Assembly (NCBI RefSeq): GCF_004346205.1
Contig: NZ_SMAM01000009.1
Coordinates: forward strand, 27,476-91,475
Reading direction: 5' to 3'
From: Bibersteinia trehalosi
Lineage (GTDB): Bacteria > Pseudomonadota > Gammaproteobacteria > Enterobacterales > Pasteurellaceae
DNA: 64,000 nt
Shown here: piece after piece, positions 57,480 to 64,000 of the stretch
Numbering within the stretch: position 1 is the stretch's first letter
Layout: every line of letters starts with the position of its first letter
Notes under the pieces: model-generated
Database searches by the model: none
The model's input: the letters and a program-made list of their open reading frames with translations, nothing else
What the model was told of the DNA's origin: nothing
Program-made: the position numbers and the translations under genes

Positions 57480-57914
57480 ATGATCGCACTGATCCAAAGA
57501 GTAAAATGGGCAAAAGTCGAAGTCGAAAATCAAACGGTGGGCGAGATTGCTCGCGGTTTACTAGTGCTGCTTGGTGTGGAAAAAGAAGATAACCAAGCGA
57601 AAGCCGATAAACTGCTTGAGAAAGTACTCAATTACCGAGTTTTTCCTGATGAAAACGACAAAATGAATTTAAATGTCCAACAGGCTGGCGGGAGTTTACT
57701 GGTCGTGTCGCAATTTACCCTTGCTGCCGATACGCAAAAAGGCTTGCGTCCAAGTTTTTCTCGTGGGGCAGCACCTGCTGATGCCGAGCGTTTATACGAC
57801 TATTTTCACCAGCAAGCCGCTCAAAAAATTCACACCCAAACAGGGCGATTTGGCTCCGATATGCAAGTGAGCCTGCAAAATGATGGCCCTGTTACTTTTT
57901 GGCTACAAGTCTAA
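57480..57914 (+). CDS. dtd: D-aminoacyl-tRNA deacylase
   Basis: A 144-residue homodimeric proofreading enzyme with [21 protein letters not shown] (SQ-x-T motif) and the C-terminal NDGPVTFWL (Gly-cis-Pro motif). It removes D-amino acids, and glycine from tRNA-Ala. Its TAA overlaps the tilS ATG by one base. Confidence 0.96.
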   Translation: MIALIQRVKWAKVEVENQTVGEIARGLLVLLGVEKEDNQAKADKLLEKVLNYRVFPDENDKMNLNVQQAGGSLLVVSQFTLAADTQKGLRPSFSRGAAPADAERLYDYFHQQAAQKIHTQTGRFGSDMQVSLQNDGPVTFWLQV

Positions 57915-59185
57915 TGCTAGCACATACGCTCACCACTCAACTCCACCAACATTTCCCCCAACAGCACGATTTTTTAATCGGGCTAAGCGGTGGCGTTGAT
58001 TCTGTTGTACTGCTCCATCTTTTTGCTCAATACCCAAATCTCAATCTGCGTGCAGTACATATCCATCACGGCTTAAGCCCAAATGCAGATCATTGGGCTG
58101 ATTTCTGCGAAACCCTTTGCCAACAACTCAACATTCCCTTTGAACTGCGTAAAGTGGTAGTAAAGGGGCATCAAGGGCTAGAAGCCAATGCAAGAGCCGC
58201 TCGCTATCAAGCAATTAGCGAAACAATCCGCCCAACAGAAGTATTTGTTACCGCCCACCATTTAGATGATCAAGCCGAAACCTTTCTCTTAGCACTAAAA
58301 CGGGGCAGTGGATTACAAGGATTATCCGCAATGCAAGCGGTGGGAAATTGGCAAAATTTTGCGATTTTTAGACCGCTGTTAAATGTGAGCAAGGCAGAGA
58401 TTTTACGCTATGCCGAAAGCCAAAATTTGGCGTGGATTACGGACGAAAGTAACGCAGATAACCGCTTTGATCGTAATTTTCTGCGTAATCAAATTTTGCC
58501 CGCACTAAACCAACGTTTTACCCAATTTAACCAAATGGTGGCACGTTCTGCACAGCATTGTGCTGCACAACAGGCATTAATTGAAGAGTTATTAAATGCG
58601 GAATTAAGCCAGCGAATCGGTGAACAAAATCAGTTCGATATTCGCGGTTTTGAACACTTTTCTGCATTAAAACAGCAACAACTTATTCGTTTATGGCTCA
58701 AGAAAAACAATGTTGTCATGCCAAGCCAAACACAACTACAAGCGGTGATTTCAGCGCTAATTTTTGCAAAACAAGATCGTAACCCCGAAATGAAATTAGG
58801 AGATAAGCTGATTAGACGGTATCAGAAAACGATTTTTGTTACCGAACAAATTGAGAAGCAAGAGCCGATTTATATTGAAATTCCCGAACCATCATCGGGC
58901 GAACACATCGGCTCGCCCCTACAAAACATTGCGATTACTCGCTCAGCAACAGAACTAATTTGCACAATTTCAGGCAAAACTCACCGCTTTCCTATACCCA
59001 TTGAATTGCAAAATCAGCCCCTTATACTCAAAACAGGTCAAACAGGCAAAATACAGCAGTATGGAAAACCACATCGAGAAGAGCTGAAAAAAATCTGGAA
59101 AGCCCACAATGTGCCTGTTTGGGCTCGCTCCACCACACCACTGTTATTTTTTCAAGATAAATTAGTCGCCGTTTTATACTCATAA
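57914..59185 (+). CDS. tilS: tRNA(Ile)-lysidine synthase
   Basis: A 423-residue enzyme with the PP-loop LIGLSGGVDSVVLLHLF, HHGLSPNADHWADFC, and the family segment TAHHLDDQAETFLLALKRGSGLQGL. It makes lysidine at C34 of tRNA-Ile2, so it is essential. The C-terminal domain contains a foreign-looking PSSGEHIGSPLQN insertion (about residues 326-338) encoded by a dispersed palindrome. The ATG overlaps the dtd stop (TAATG); an in-frame TTG upstream is less likely. Confidence 0.96.
   Translation: MLAHTLTTQLHQHFPQQHDFLIGLSGGVDSVVLLHLFAQYPNLNLRAVHIHHGLSPNADHWADFCETLCQQLNIPFELRKVVVKGHQGLEANARAARYQAISETIRPTEVFVTAHHLDDQAETFLLALKRGSGLQGLSAMQAVGNWQNFAIFRPLLNVSKAEILRYAESQNLAWITDESNADNRFDRNFLRNQILPALNQRFTQFNQMVARSAQHCAAQQALIEELLNAELSQRIGEQNQFDIRGFEHFSALKQQQLIRLWLKKNNVVMPSQTQLQAVISALIFAKQDRNPEMKLGDKLIRRYQKTIFVTEQIEKQEPIYIEIPEPSSGEHIGSPLQNIAITRSATELICTISGKTHRFPIPIELQNQPLILKTGQTGKIQQYGKPHREELKKIWKAHNVPVWARSTTPLLFFQDKLVAVLYS
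58897..58922. repeat. dispersed palindrome inside the tilS coding region
   Basis: GGGCGAACACA, TCGGC, TCGCCCCTAC shares the outer arms and most of the core with the intergenic copy at 51179-51204. It has no stop codon in the tilS frame and is translated near residues 328-337, in the poorly conserved C-terminal domain. Confidence 0.75.
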
Positions 59186-59189
59186 AAAA

Positions 59190-59215
59190 TGCCACCTTTC
59201 GGTGGCAATATTTTT
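59190..59215. terminator. terminator between tilS and the old yellow enzyme gene
   Basis: TGCCACC pairs with GGTGGCA around TTTC. A and T runs on each side suit both convergent genes. Confidence 0.85.
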
Positions 59216-60353
59216 AAATATCAACAGGCGACCATTCCTGTCCTTTCAACGGTGGTAACCAAGCACCACCTTGTTTGCATAAGCCCCAGAGAATATCAGG
59301 TATGCCATATTGATCTGCACGGTTTGGATCTAATTCAGTTACGATTTCGTTTTCTCTGCCTTCTTTAATTAAGGTCGCAATCGCAGGGTTTATCATCACT
59401 GTTTTACCTAGTGCGATAAACTCTGCCCAACCTGTGTTAAATGCATCTGAAATTTGATCCGCAGTGAATAGGCTACCCACACCAATCAATGGCAGTTTAC
59501 CGTTAATGCGTTCGTGGACTAATTGCATACGGGTTAAGTTGGTATCTGCGCCACGGCGTGCTTTTTTGTAAAACTCATGAAGCGAAATATGCAGATATTG
59601 CAATGGTTTTTCTACTAATGCATCAAGTAAAGCAAAAGTATCTTCCATCGTTAAGCCATTTTCGCCTGCTTCCTCTGGTGAGAAACGATAGCCGATAATG
59701 AAATCGGCTTTCTGATGTTTTTCACGCACTGCCGTTACCGCATCAACCACCGCCAAAGGAAAACGCATTCGATTTTCACGACTTCCGCCCCATTCATCGG
59801 TGCGTTGATTTGTTTGCGCTGAATAGAATTGTTGGATTAAATAACCATTTGCACCATGAATTTCTACGCCATCAAAACCAGCTTGAATCGCTAAATCTGT
59901 CGCATGAGCATAAGCTGCAATCAGTGAATAAATTTCTTCTAGCGTTACTGCTCTTGCACCAGTTGCAGGATCATCACTTGCAGTGATGAGATCTTTACCA
60001 TTAAGCAACTCAGCAACCGCTTTATTGCCGCCGTGGTGGATTTGCAAAATTGCTTTTGCCCCTTGTTGTTGAGCTAGCTGTGCTGTTTCACGCAGACTAT
60101 TTAGCTGACTGGCATGAATGGCCTCCGGCTGCCCGTGAAACGCTTTGCCTCCATCTGCAACAAGGGTTGCAGCATGGATAAATAAACCAATATCGCCCGC
60201 GCGATTTGAAATAAAACGCGCTTCTTGTTCACCTAATGTGCCATCCGCATTTGAGCCAAAATGGGTCATTGGGGCAACAACTAAACGATTTGAAATCTCT
60301 ACACCATTATTTAACGTGAAAGATTGGAAAAGATCGGCATGTTTTGGGTTCAT
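59214..60353 (-). CDS. old yellow enzyme-family NADH:flavin oxidoreductase
   Basis: A 379-residue FMN TIM-barrel enzyme. It has NRLVVAPMTHFGSNADG, the substrate-site GFDGVEIHGANGYLIQQF, QRTDEWGGSRENRMRFPL, and LPLIGVGSLFTADQ near the FMN phosphate site. The family reduces enones, quinones or nitro compounds, often in electrophile stress. An ArsR-type regulator gene lies directly upstream on the same strand, and a shared operator-like sequence precedes both genes. Confidence 0.92.
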   Translation of the reverse strand: MNPKHADLFQSFTLNNGVEISNRLVVAPMTHFGSNADGTLGEQEARFISNRAGDIGLFIHAATLVADGGKAFHGQPEAIHASQLNSLRETAQLAQQQGAKAILQIHHGGNKAVAELLNGKDLITASDDPATGARAVTLEEIYSLIAAYAHATDLAIQAGFDGVEIHGANGYLIQQFYSAQTNQRTDEWGGSRENRMRFPLAVVDAVTAVREKHQKADFIIGYRFSPEEAGENGLTMEDTFALLDALVEKPLQYLHISLHEFYKKARRGADTNLTRMQLVHERINGKLPLIGVGSLFTADQISDAFNTGWAEFIALGKTVMINPAIATLIKEGRENEIVTELDPNRADQYGIPDILWGLCKQGGAWLPPLKGQEWSPVDI

Positions 60354-60378
60354 ATAAACGTCCTTATTTAAATCCTAA

Positions 60379-60396
60379 TATCTAAAAATCTAGATT
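60379..60396 (-). promoter_or_regulatory. ArsR-operator-like site upstream of the old yellow enzyme gene
   Basis: TATCTAAAAATCTAGATT matches 13 of 18 positions of the perfect palindrome upstream of the ArsR gene (60753-60770). It lies about 26 bases before the oxidoreductase start. Confidence 0.55.
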
Positions 60397-60410
60397 CATC
60401 TTGCACATAA

Positions 60411-60430
60411 AAAATGCCCGAAGGCATTTT
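60411..60430 (-). terminator. terminator of the ArsR gene
   Basis: AAAATGCC pairs with GGCATTTT around CGAA and overlaps the ArsR stop codon. The oxidoreductase therefore probably needs its own promoter. Confidence 0.8.
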
Positions 60431-60740
60431 ATAACTGCTGATTTAATAACTGTAAAAACTGGGTAGCGGCTTGCGGATTATAACGGTAATAAGTCCATTT
60501 CCCGACTCTGAGGGATTCCACCAAACCCGCATCACGCAATGCATTTAAATAATTGGAGACTACCGATTGTGCTAAGCCTGCCTTTTCCGTCAAACGCCCA
60601 ACGCAAACACCACCAGCAAATTCGCTATCATCAGCTTTAATATGTTCTGGCTCAAAATACTTTTCCGGCTCTTTTAGCCATAACAGCATTTGCCAGCGGT
60701 ATTCATTACCCAGTGTTTTAAAAATTTCAATTAATTCCAT
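60429..60740 (-). CDS. ArsR-family transcriptional regulator
   Basis: A 103-residue winged-helix repressor. The recognition region GRLTEKAGLAQSVVSNYLNALRDAGLVE and the wing RVGKWTYYRYNP are clear. There is a single cysteine (GGVCVGRL, around residue 46) and no ELCVCDL-type metal-binding site. A redox or electrophile signal is therefore more likely than a metal. It probably represses itself and the adjacent flavin oxidoreductase. Confidence 0.9.
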   Translation of the reverse strand: MELIEIFKTLGNEYRWQMLLWLKEPEKYFEPEHIKADDSEFAGGVCVGRLTEKAGLAQSVVSNYLNALRDAGLVESLRVGKWTYYRYNPQAATQFLQLLNQQL

Positions 60741-60752
60741 AGGACGGCATTG

Positions 60753-60770
60753 TATCTATGATTATAGATA
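60753..60770 (-). promoter_or_regulatory. perfect palindromic operator upstream of the ArsR gene
   Basis: TATCTATGATTATAGATA is a perfect 7-bp inverted repeat with a 4-base centre, beginning 13 bases before the ArsR start. The size and position are typical of ArsR autoregulation. Confidence 0.7.
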
Positions 60771-60791
60771 TGTCAATTTATTAGATGGAAA

Positions 60792-60818
60792 AAAACCGAC
60801 CTACAAGCGGTCGGTTTT
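60792..60818 (-). terminator. terminator after rpsT, built from an uptake signal
   Basis: AAAACCGACC pairs with GGTCGGTTTT. The loop and right arm contain ACAAGCGGTC. Confidence 0.85.
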
Positions 60819-60848
60819 CTCTAAAAATTTGCAAATTTCAGCTTAAAA

Positions 60849-61112
60849 TTACGCTAATTTTTTGATTTGAGCAGCTAATTTAGATTTGTGATTTGCTGCT
60901 TTATTAGCGTGGATTAAGCCTTTAGACGCCATACGGTCTACGACTTTTTGCATTTCAACGAATGCAGCTTCAGCTGCTGCTTTATCGCCTGCTACTACTT
61001 GAGCATAAACTTTTTTGATGTAAGTACGCATCATAGAGCGTTGGCTTGCGTTATGTTGACGGCGTTTTTCAGATTGAATCGCACGTTTTTTTGCTGACTT
61101 GATATTAGCCAA
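60849..61112 (-). CDS. rpsT: 30S ribosomal protein S20, TTG start
   Basis: An 87-residue basic protein beginning (M)[20 protein letters not shown]. The start codon is TTG at 61112, with TTAGGAGT positioned upstream. The frame is open 16 codons further, but that stretch is not S20. E. coli rpsT also begins with UUG, linked to its autoregulation. Confidence 0.97.
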   Translation of the reverse strand: MANIKSAKKRAIQSEKRRQHNASQRSMMRTYIKKVYAQVVAGDKAAAEAAFVEMQKVVDRMASKGLIHANKAANHKSKLAAQIKKLA

Positions 61113-61331
61113 GGTCAAACTCCTAAGAATTATCTGTGTAAAAAATAAAAGCATAAACAATGTTTATGCGGACTAGCTAGTTTATATTTTCAACGAGACA
61201 CGGGCTTGAAAATAGCATCATTCTCGCAAGAAAACATCTTGTGAAAAAGATAGGGGCGGATTTTAGCAGTTTTTTTCAGATTTTCCTACTCAAAACTGCT
61301 AAAATTCCGCACAATTTTTCTTAAAGGTTGG

Positions 61332-62906
61332 ATGATTGTGAGTAAAAAATTGCTTAAATCAGGGCTTATTGTCAGCAGTATGACCCTGCTTTCCCGTATT
61401 CTGGGATTAATTCGTGATGTGGTGGTAGCAAATTTATTAGGAGCTGGCGTGGTTGCCGATGTCTTTTTATTTGCTAACCGTATTCCTAACTTTCTGCGGC
61501 GGCTATTTGCGGAAGGGGCATTTTCTAAGGCATTTGTGCCTGTACTCGCAGAATACAATGCCGAAAATGATCCCAACAAAACCCGTGAATTTATCGCTAA
61601 GGTATCGGGGACTCTCGGCGGTCTAGTCACGATTGTTACCCTTGTTGCAATGATTGGTTCACCTGTCGTTGCTGCCTTATTCGGTACTGGCTGGTTTATG
61701 GATTGGCTTAATGGTGGGGCAGATGCTCACAAATATGAGCAAGCCTCCGTGCTACTCAAAATTACCTTTCCTTATCTCTGGTTTATTACCTTTGTTGCCC
61801 TTTCAGGTGCAGTCCTAAATACGGTCGGTAAATTTGGTGTCATGGCATTCTCGCCAGTGCTTCTCAATGTTGCAATGATTGCAATGGCACTCTGGGGAGC
61901 AGATTATTTTGATTCACCCGATACGGCACTGGCTTGGGGGATTTTCTTAGGCGGTTTGTTACAATTTCTCTTCCAGATTCCGTTTATGAAAAAAGAAGGT
62001 TTATTGGTTAAACCTAAATGGGCGTGGCATGATGAAGGGGTCAAAAAGGTTCGCAATTTAATGATCCCTGCACTTTTTGGGGTATCGGTAACACAAATCA
62101 ATTTACTGATTAACCAAGTGATCGCCAGTTTTCTTATTACTGGCTCAATTAGCTGGCTCTATTATGCCGATCGCTTAATTGAATTTCCACTTGGCTTGTT
62201 TGGCATTGCGATTTCCACTGTGATTTTGCCAGCACTCTCTCGCATCGCTAAACAGAAAACGCTAAGTGATGAACAGCGTATTCAACAATTTAAACAAACG
62301 ATGGATTGGGGGGTGCGAATGGTTCTATTACTCGGTATTCCTGCAATGATTGGCATTGCAATTTTGGCAAAACCATTAATGATGACCATGTTTATGCGTG
62401 GAAAATTTGGTTTGGAAGATGTCATTGCCTCTTCTAATGCATTATTTGTAATGTGTTTTGGCTTAATCAGCTATATGATGATCAGCATTCTCGCCAACGG
62501 TTTCTACGCTAACCAAAACACGAAAACACCGGTCAAAATCGGTATTATTGCAACTATCAGTAATATCTGCTTCGGTGTGTTGGCAATTCCGTTTGGCTAT
62601 CTTGGCCTAGCAATGGCATCAGCCCTTTCTGCCTTTGTGAATATGAGTTTACTCTATCGTGGCTTATGGCAACGTAACATTTATCAAATTAGCCGTAAAA
62701 CAGCACTATTTGCGTTGAAATTATTGATTGCAGGCTGTGTTATGGGAGTATCTATTCACTATTTCTCGCCCGATTTGGCTGGTTGGAATAGCCTTTCCTT
62801 CTGGGGAAAAATTCACTGGTTAGGTTGGCTGATTGGGCTTGCCGTGATTGGCTATTTTGGCACATTAATTGGCTTAGGCATTCGCCCAAAAGATTTGAAA
62901 GCCTAA
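61332..62906 (+). CDS. murJ: lipid II flippase MurJ
   Basis: A 524-residue MATE-like protein of the MurJ/MviN family with about 14 membrane segments. It has the N-terminal SRILGLIRDVVVANLLGAG and RIPNFLRRLFAEGAFSKAFVP, and the charged cavity region. It exports lipid II for peptidoglycan synthesis and is essential. AAAGG lies before the ATG at 61332; a GTG two codons downstream (61338) is also in frame. It is divergent from rpsT, as in other gammaproteobacteria. Confidence 0.96.
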   Translation: MIVSKKLLKSGLIVSSMTLLSRILGLIRDVVVANLLGAGVVADVFLFANRIPNFLRRLFAEGAFSKAFVPVLAEYNAENDPNKTREFIAKVSGTLGGLVTIVTLVAMIGSPVVAALFGTGWFMDWLNGGADAHKYEQASVLLKITFPYLWFITFVALSGAVLNTVGKFGVMAFSPVLLNVAMIAMALWGADYFDSPDTALAWGIFLGGLLQFLFQIPFMKKEGLLVKPKWAWHDEGVKKVRNLMIPALFGVSVTQINLLINQVIASFLITGSISWLYYADRLIEFPLGLFGIAISTVILPALSRIAKQKTLSDEQRIQQFKQTMDWGVRMVLLLGIPAMIGIAILAKPLMMTMFMRGKFGLEDVIASSNALFVMCFGLISYMMISILANGFYANQNTKTPVKIGIIATISNICFGVLAIPFGYLGLAMASALSAFVNMSLLYRGLWQRNIYQISRKTALFALKLLIAGCVMGVSIHYFSPDLAGWNSLSFWGKIHWLGWLIGLAVIGYFGTLIGLGIRPKDLKA

Positions 62907-62910
62907 ACTC

Positions 62911-62952
62911 AAGCGGTCGATTTTGCAATATTTTATACAAAATCGACCGCTT
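62911..62952. terminator. bidirectional terminator from two inverted uptake signals
   Basis: AAGCGGTCGATTTTG (62911-62925) and CAAAATCGACCGCTT (62938-62952) form a perfect 15-bp stem between convergent murJ and the FocA-like gene. Each arm is an uptake signal core with its T-rich extension. Confidence 0.88.
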
Positions 62953-62957
62953 AATAC

Positions 62958-63752
62958 TTAAATGGAATAATCGTCTTTTAATAGATGTTTATATGCAAAG
63001 AGATAAGAAGCGCTTACAAAAATAATTCCGCCCGTCACATTACCTAAAAAGACAGGGATCATATTTAAGAAAAACTCACTCCAAGTGACATTTGCTCCAG
63101 CCCAGATTCCAGCAGGAATGATAAACATATTCGCAACAAAATGTTGTAAACCAATCAAGACAAAGATCATCACAGGAAACCACATACCTAAAATTCGCCC
63201 TGAATTGTATTTTGAGCCGAAATAGAACCAAATCCCCATACAAACCATCCAGTTACAGGCAATTGCCGAAATAAAAGCTCGCCCAAAATCCATATGCACT
63301 TTAGATTCAGCAATAGCAACGGTTTTTGATAATGCGATACCTTCACTTAATCCAACATAATGTCCTAAAAAGTAGGCTACAGTCACTGCACCAGCCAAGT
63401 TGCCTAGACTGACAATAATCCAGTTGCGTGCTAATTTAGACATACTTACTTTTTTGCTAAACTTACCGAGTGCCATCAGCATCATATTACCAGTGGCAAG
63501 CTCCCCACCACCTAATAGAATACAAATCAAGCAAATTGGAAATACCGCAGCCCCCAGTAAGTTAGCTAGCCCGCCCCATTCTGGTGGAATGCCACTAACG
63601 ACTCTTAAATAAGCGAGAAACCCAAAGCCTACATAGCCGCCCCCCAGAAAGCTTAGGATAGCTAACATTTTTAAGCTGGCGTTTGATTTCGCTTGGCTTT
63701 TATCAATAATATCTTGCAGAATTTCATAAGGATAAAGATCTCGGTTATGCAT
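62958..63752 (-). CDS. formate/nitrite transporter (FocA/NirC) family channel
   Basis: A 264-residue protein with about six membrane segments and the FNT motifs GGGELATGNMMLMALGKFSKK, NWIIVSLGNLAGAV, AIACNWMVCMG and NVTGGIIF. FNT channels form pentamers and pass formate, nitrite or hydrosulfide. The exact substrate is open, as no pfl, nir or other substrate-defining genes are adjacent. The second ATG (63752) is spaced better from AAAAGGA than the first (63758). Confidence 0.9.
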   Translation of the reverse strand: MHNRDLYPYEILQDIIDKSQAKSNASLKMLAILSFLGGGYVGFGFLAYLRVVSGIPPEWGGLANLLGAAVFPICLICILLGGGELATGNMMLMALGKFSKKVSMSKLARNWIIVSLGNLAGAVTVAYFLGHYVGLSEGIALSKTVAIAESKVHMDFGRAFISAIACNWMVCMGIWFYFGSKYNSGRILGMWFPVMIFVLIGLQHFVANMFIIPAGIWAGANVTWSEFFLNMIPVFLGNVTGGIIFVSASYLFAYKHLLKDDYSI

Positions 63753-63919
63753 AAACATTCCTTTTCAAAAATAAGTGATGTAAAGAATCTAACAACTCAG
63801 TCTCAAAAAGAAAAATAATGCTTAGTTATGATTTAGAAGATTTTTTTAGAACAAAAAAGAAATAAAAAAGAGTTGAGATAAGAATTCGTAATATCATTGA
63901 TGGTTCTTGCAAAAGATTA

Positions 63920-64000
63920 TCAGAATTTGACCGCTTGCATTCCTTTTGCGGGCAAATGCTTAATCACGGCAAGAAAAACAAAAGGCAGACCTTTCAGCCT
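63920..64000 (-). CDS. possible C-terminal end of a gene cut by the window edge
   Basis: The minus strand is open from the window end to TGA at 63920-63922, reading RLKGLPFVFLAVIKHLPAKG and ending MQAVKF. Only 26 residues are visible, with an uptake signal across the 3' end. The 63759-63919 stretch holds the upstream region of the FocA-like gene and no other feature I can support. Confidence 0.3.
   Translation of the reverse strand, partial: RLKGLPFVFLAVIKHLPAKGMQAVKF

Noticed and set aside
1..64000. Prophage or integrative element
   Set aside because: No integrase, phage structural, conjugation or replication genes were seen, and the tRNA-Ser genes are not followed by an integrase or a partial tRNA repeat.

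Overview
The window is a chromosomal segment from a member of the Pasteurellaceae. The best support is the recurring 9-10 base uptake signal ACAAGCGGT(C) on both strands, often as inverted pairs inside terminators. This is the 'Apl-type' signal of the Mannheimia / Actinobacillus pleuropneumoniae / Bibersteinia clade, not the AAGTGCGGT type of Haemophilus influenzae. Gene content agrees: the cdaR-gntP-glycerate kinase cluster, a triheme cytochrome c peroxidase with an FNR-like promoter, an HI_0552-like protein, and a Hia/YadA-like trimeric autotransporter. I cannot name the species from sequence alone.

Layout. 1-9 kb: core genes (edge of a YhcG-family nuclease, a glutaredoxin-like protein, glyQ, bioY, a BPL_N protein, roxA, DUF1523, ycfH, epmA, trkH) and a small membrane protein. 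9.1-17.5 kb: one 2,799-residue trimeric autotransporter adhesin built on repeats of about 330 residues. 17.6-21.6 kb: an accessory block with two small envelope proteins, a REP-associated tyrosine transposase with its REP-like palindromes, and an AT-rich two-gene cassette (ABC/AAA15-type ATPase plus DUF4435 TOPRIM-like protein) matching the PARIS anti-phage system. 21.7-39.5 kb: purL with a PurR box, an SLC13 permease, ccp, an M15 peptidase, rsmJ, yidD-rnpA-rpmH, EamA, nhaA, acpP, an MFS/NTF2-like pair, and the glycerate cluster. 39.5-41.4 kb: a second accessory block of unknown small proteins and a gene broken by two stop codons. 41.4-64 kb: core genes again (proS with a structured leader, a periplasmic nucleotidase, mioC, yihD-dsbA-rpoH, a mobA-mobB fusion, the mtlADR mannitol operon with CRP sites, maoP, trmA, two identical tRNA-Ser genes, proA, yihY, dtd-tilS, an old yellow enzyme with an ArsR regulator, rpsT, murJ, and a FocA/NirC-family channel).

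How the genes work together. The mannitol operon encodes uptake and phosphorylation (MtlA), oxidation to fructose-6-phosphate (MtlD) and repression (MtlR), with CRP sites upstream for catabolite control. The cdaR-gntP-kinase cluster is a self-contained D-glycerate route. ArsR and the old yellow enzyme share an operator-like sequence and probably form an electrophile- or redox-responsive unit. The ATPase/DUF4435 pair is tightly coupled and is the clearest defence system in the window. The most interesting less-expected signals are mutually exclusive hairpins behind a near-consensus promoter upstream of proS, a dispersed palindrome captured inside the tilS reading frame, and an uptake signal sitting in the linker of the MobA-MobB fusion.
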